Origin: Syntrophales bacterium | Lineage (GTDB): Bacteria; Desulfobacterota; Syntrophia; Syntrophales; UBA2210 | DNA: 64,000 nt | NCBI GenBank assembly: GCA_023228425.1 | Contig: JALOBE010000010.1 | Coordinates: forward strand, 23,518-87,517 | Direction: 5' to 3' | Shown here: in pieces, positions 61,701-64,000 of the stretch | Numbering within the stretch: the first letter of the stretch is position 1 | How the letters are laid out: the number at the start of each line of letters is the position of its first letter | Translations under genes and position numbers: made by a program | Notes under the pieces: model-generated | The model's input: the letters and a program-made list of their open reading frames with translations, nothing else | The model's database searches: none | Told to the model about the DNA's origin: nothing

Positions 61701-61926
61701 CAGCTAATCTTTCACCCGCAATCTCAGCATTTCCTACAGCTTCATCTATATCTTCGGCAGAAGGGTCGATACCTTCGCCCCATTGGGATGTGGGGTAAAG
61801 GGCACCACAGGGGAAACGTTCCGTAGGCAGCACACCAGCAGGTAGATCCTGGCTATCAGGTGGACCGATCAGTTGCTGGCGCACCCAGTCGATGAGTCTC
61901 TTTCGTGGTTCAGTGAATATAGTCAT
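58744..61926 (-). CDS. drmA: DrmA-like SF2 helicase
   Basis: First gene of the putative defence operon, about 1060 residues. Helicase motifs are WFPTGGGKTEAYLGL (Walker A), a DELH-type motif II in IIQDELHLI, STAT (III) and IQASSRVGRS (VI). A zinc-binding insertion (CPWCGEDF, then CRNLDCGF) lies between motifs I and II. The long N-terminal region and this motif set match DrmA of DISARM. The ATG at 61926 (MTIFTEPRKRLIDWVRQQL) is preferred; the frame stays open to 62097, but that 57-residue extension is basic and low in family character. No methyltransferase or PLD gene accompanies it. Confidence 0.86.
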   Translation of the reverse strand: MTIFTEPRKRLIDWVRQQLIGPPDSQDLPAGVLPTERFPCGALYPTSQWGEGIDPSAEDIDEAVGNAEIAGERLAEPAVVRRYVPPSSLGFSFFIKGEDIRLQVLCRAVGYEHTERDEGGRYKNQWTRKELVSGQGDREEFENVRCPGKNQHQRFPKLAGKARVDVQWRNFVDGWIVTISLCNMQKLSDSKTARDYSFERAEKTLFEISLRCVIDAGDVGLYPRVDRSLLDQEEQEIELQYAHRRIYAIGHGCAANWEVKDGKAYELRSDTMPAVEVRQMTADTGSGGKPILSLARLAGIDKAHATLLPEIGEFISGYANWVAIQQNNIASLPDDDRAAEKRMVERMNTAVSRMRVSLRLLGSNEQVRIAFAVANRAMLDQMRRHDHIQGKPSTDETYRWRPFQLAFLLTTLESTTNENSEFRDTVDLIWFPTGGGKTEAYLGLIAFQIVLRRLRHPDTGGGTAVLMRYTLRLLTRDQFIRATRLICALELIRRERDDLGSAPITIGMWVGEATSPNSFQKAAELVKKAIAAGEKPELVLDRCPWCGEDFEAGRNYDSTTQHFHYLCRNLDCGFGMSADGVLPCNIVDEALYAEPPTMLVATVDKFARLAWEERANAFFGGTQHRPPELIIQDELHLIASALGSVAGLYEAAIDSVLQLRGVYPKYIASTATIRMAEQQVKRLYGREVAVFPPPGLDCDDAYFARTVPLEQHPGRIYVGYLAPMLNRQQCLAPLAATLLRAPHVLFESEQNAQELLDAWWTQMVYHGSLKGVGNSHTAFASDVRDFMRLLSGTTDAQAQENEKAKKQERSPPSIAQLTSLQTAAQNAEIFSRLSRTREKDGCLDAVLATNMISVGLDVARLALMIINGQPLTTAEYIQASSRVGRSDVPGVVFANYYREQARSLSHYESFRPYHEAFYRFVEPTSVTPYTYQARQRALAAALVVVMRHGGVGLLNNGAAANFDSNDSHVAKAVEQFKRRCVLSAPDQVDEVSGHIDALIAEWQTEVKRCRSDRRQLEYQVPDKDNGRDRLLYNYDDRIRGLWPTLQSMRNVENTALLKAL

Positions 61927-62192
61927 TACACTTCTATCCCGTCCTGAAATACCGCCGCCTTTACGATTCTCAATCCGCTTGCTCAAGGACCTCCTCGATC
62001 TTTTCGATGAACAAGCGAAAATCGATTCAGTTCCTTTTTGCGCCTCGGTTTGCCTCGATTGCGACTTCGACACCGGTCCCGATTTCCGATGGGGCAAGTC
62101 CCAACTTTGTTTTTGTGCATAACCGGTTTCTTATTTTTCCCTACATGAGTCAGACATTACGAATTTACCATTTTTGATGGTCCCGTAAAAAG
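61927..62192. other. Upstream region of the DrmA-like operon
   Basis: This 266-bp gap should carry the operon promoter, but no strong -35/-10 pair is evident to me. Short minus-strand reading frames occur (for example ATG near 62121, about 44 codons, very basic), yet none resembles a known protein. It could hold a decayed small gene. Confidence 0.35.
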
Positions 62193-63221
62193 TCATGCGG
62201 CGTTTTTGCAGATTTTGGTCCTAGATTCAGTCGCCGCGTTGAAACGAGTGTTGAGCTGGTGCTCCGTGCTCAGAAAACGCTCTTTGACAGCCAACATCCT
62301 GTCTTTGAGCACCTCGTCGGACGAGGCACAGCAGATCTCCATGACCTGAACCTGATACCCCTGACCCTTGCGGGCGTCATAGCCGGCATCAGGATCGGAT
62401 GGATTTTGAAGCGAAGACGAGGCAATCTCCTTCGGTGCCTTCACCATCATCTCTCCGGTCGCCGACAGGCCGCACTGATCGTTCAACACTCGCAGGAGGG
62501 CGCCGAAGGTGTTCAGGGATATCACCTGTTTGTTTCCCCGGAAACGCTCCACCAGGGAAAAGCAGCCCAGGGCCTTTCTGGTCAGGTACCGATCGATCAG
62601 CACTCGCTCAATCGTCTCGAAAAGAACTCGGCGCTGCCACTTCAGGTTGACGAGGAAGGTATGGATGCTCTGGAAAAAAATGCAGATCCTCCCCAAACGA
62701 CGCATGTTGGAACGGATATGAACCGAATCGATCCGCTCTCTGGAGGTGTCCACCCCAAACACCTTCGTCGGGGTTTCCGTCGTGGCGGTAAAGAACTCCC
62801 GGTCCAGGCCTTTTTGTGCAACAAGATGACGAAGGGTCCACAGGATCTTGGTGCACAGATACTTCGCCTCGTCCGACTCGTCGGGAATGTCCGGGGCATA
62901 GTGCCGCTGGAGATTGAAGGAAAACCGGGAGACGGTCTCATCATCCGTATCCGTCAAATCGTGCATCTGTTGGAGAACCAACGCACCAAGGGAGGCATAG
63001 ACCTCTTTGGCCGGTCTCCCGAATCCCTCCGTGTAGCAGGAGGCGATCTTGTGAACGGGCAGCTCGGAAAGGATATGCTCCCGGAAGAGACCGGCCCGGG
63101 GGCTGTCGGAAAGTCTGCGCCGTTTGGGTCCCGGGTAGTCCCACGGGTCGATCAGGCAGGACGTTTTGTGATCGCGGGCATAAATCATGGCATCAGCACC
63201 TATCTCATTAATATGTACCAT
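62193..63221 (-). pseudogene. IS1182-like transposase remnant
   Basis: Open frame of 342 residues matching the N-terminal two-thirds of IS1182-type transposases: DPWDYPGPKRRRL, SELPVHKIASCY, RERIDSVHIRSNMRRLGRI, then SDPDAGYDARKGQGYQVQV. After that point full-length members continue with the catalytic Glu-bearing C-terminus, but here the frame turns to unrelated sequence (CASSDEVLKDRMLAVKERF) and ends. It is therefore a deleted, inactive copy. Confidence 0.75.
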
Positions 63222-63573
63222 GATTCATACCCTTTACAGAAAAGATGTCAAGGGGAAAATACGTGGTTTATAAATTATTTTAAGGTGTTACGCTATTTTT
63301 ACTTGTTACGGGGACGTCACATATTGATTTCATAAAAAAACTAAACCCCGCTCTCTGTGATGAGATACGGGGTCTCTAAATGCTTCTCGCATGCTAGCCT
63401 CACGGGAATCGGCTGGTGTTTAGGTATCGATGAAAATTCTGCCTGTGTCGAATTCGGAAAGTAATCAGAATCACTAACCAATGTTCTGATTACCTATAGC
63501 GGTTTGTATTCGTTCCGTCAACCCACAAAATGCATTGTGTTAATAGCACATAAGCTGTCCGGGTTATAGGGTA
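63222..63573. other. Gene-free stretch between two IS sequences
   Basis: AT-rich 352-bp region without a recognisable gene. A possible hairpin has arms ACCCCG and CGGGGT near 63343-63372. It may mark the old end of the IS1182-like element. Confidence 0.4.
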
Positions 63574-64000
63574 GTCGATCCTGAAAAATAGTCTATATTC
63601 ATACTATTACTGGACAATTTATGGTATGTGTGCCATAGGTCTTGCAAGATTTCAACAACAAAACCACAGAAAGCTTGCAAATTGCACCTGTGAAGCCGAA
63701 GCGACCTCCCCAACACAATCGTCAAGAAGATTTGTTTCGTTCAGAGCTTTTCCAGATCATTGATCTCCGTCACCCCTTGGTGAAACCGGCAGGGATGGTT
63801 GACCGGGATCGGCCGGACGACCTGTTCGGTGCGACCTGCTGCCCTGACCAGGGCCGTCCGGCCATCAGCACCCGTCTGATGGTTTCCCTGCATTACCTCA
63901 AGTACATGCACAACCTCAGCGATGAAGGCGTTCTTGACGGGTGGGTTGAGAACCCCTACTGGCAGTACCTGAGCGGCATGAAGTTTTTTCAGCACGTCTT
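63574..64000 (+). mobile_element. IS5-family element, left part (cut by window end)
   Basis: Begins with GTCGATCCTGAAAAA, the same left terminal repeat as the remnant at 51884, and is nearly identical to it over the first about 130 bp. It carries the transposase start region uninterrupted and lies in the same orientation as the remnant. The right end is outside the window. Confidence 0.85.
63690..64000 (+). CDS. IS5-family transposase, N-terminal part
   Basis: Starts at GTG 63690 (VKPKRPPQHNRQEDLFRSEL) and stays open to the window edge, 103 codons. DLRHPLVKPAG and CPDQGRPAISTRLMVSLHYL are hallmark IS5 transposase N-terminal motifs, followed by VENPYWQYLSG. It retains the 130 bp missing from the copy at 51884. 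No clear ribosome site precedes the GTG. Whether the full gene is intact cannot be seen. Confidence 0.85.
   Translation, partial: MKPKRPPQHNRQEDLFRSELFQIIDLRHPLVKPAGMVDRDRPDDLFGATCCPDQGRPAISTRLMVSLHYLKYMHNLSDEGVLDGWVENPYWQYLSGMKFFQHV

Noticed and set aside
61927..62097. 57-residue N-terminal extension of the DrmA-like protein
   Set aside because: Very basic, low family character; a better start (MTIFTEPRKRLIDW) lies at 61926.
51673..64000. Looked for DrmC (PLD), DrmD, DrmE, DNA methyltransferase and CRISPR array
   Set aside because: No HxKx4D motif pair, no SAM-dependent DNA methylase motifs, and no regularly spaced short repeats were seen.

Overview
The window looks like a stretch of chromosome from an anaerobic bacterium of the Desulfobacterota (former Deltaproteobacteria), possibly near the Syntrophales. 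The basis is an argBDFGH block, a glycyl radical enzyme with its activase, a stand-alone acyl-CoA dehydrogenase, two OFA-type transporters and a folate route built on FolE2 plus a Glu-type PTPS. This placement is inference; no rRNA gene is present. Nearly all genes up to 47 kb lie on the minus strand in tightly coupled operons, many with ATGA or TAATG stop/start overlaps.

Layout. 1-6.1 kb (minus): sugar-nucleotide operon of the UDP-ManNAc(3NAc)A type (wbpE, wbpI, a CapD/WbpM-like dehydratase, wbpA and a partial wbpB-like gene); the WbpD acetyltransferase is not in view. 6.3-10.4 kb: HAD phosphatase, PTPS-III and folE2 (plus), then ubiB and a phasin-like gene (minus). 11-18 kb: orphan lpd, glycyl radical activase and enzyme, acyl-CoA dehydrogenase and XRE regulator. 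18.3-18.5 kb: tRNA-Cys and tRNA-Gly. 18.6-30 kb: a long minus-strand series argB-D-F-G-H, lptM-like, lysA, dapA, dapB, folK, a small metal-binding membrane protein, transaldolase and pgsA. 30-35 kb: hslU, hslV, xerC, a DUF3553-like gene, a bifunctional nuclease, miaB and a PAS/HD-GYP gene. 37.6-41.7 kb: HU/IHF, rluB, scpB, scpA, trpS, lapA. 41.9-49.1 kb: OFA transporter, tatD, dipeptide-type ABC permeases, a TIM-barrel isomerase, tRNA-Lys, a Lys-rich small protein and a second MFS transporter. 49.4-51.7 kb: Ski2-like helicase and tRNA-Glu.

From tRNA-Glu (51.6 kb) to the window end the sequence is accessory. Two IS5-type copies in the same orientation and an IS1182-like remnant bracket a five-gene minus-strand operon (61926 to 52515): DrmA-like helicase, DrmB-like DUF1998 protein, a minimal SF1 helicase, an unrecognised 542-residue protein and a NERD-nuclease/SF1-helicase fusion. 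DrmA and DrmB are the core of DISARM phage defence, but no DrmC, DrmD, DrmE or methyltransferase is present. This is the best candidate for an undescribed, probably anti-phage, system.

Two dispersed repeat families fill most intergenic gaps: family A (up to about 190 bp, often carrying an 18-24 bp perfect palindrome; seven copies) and family B (about 115 bp imperfect palindromes; four copies). They create false open frames and false N-terminal extensions, so several starts here are set downstream of them.
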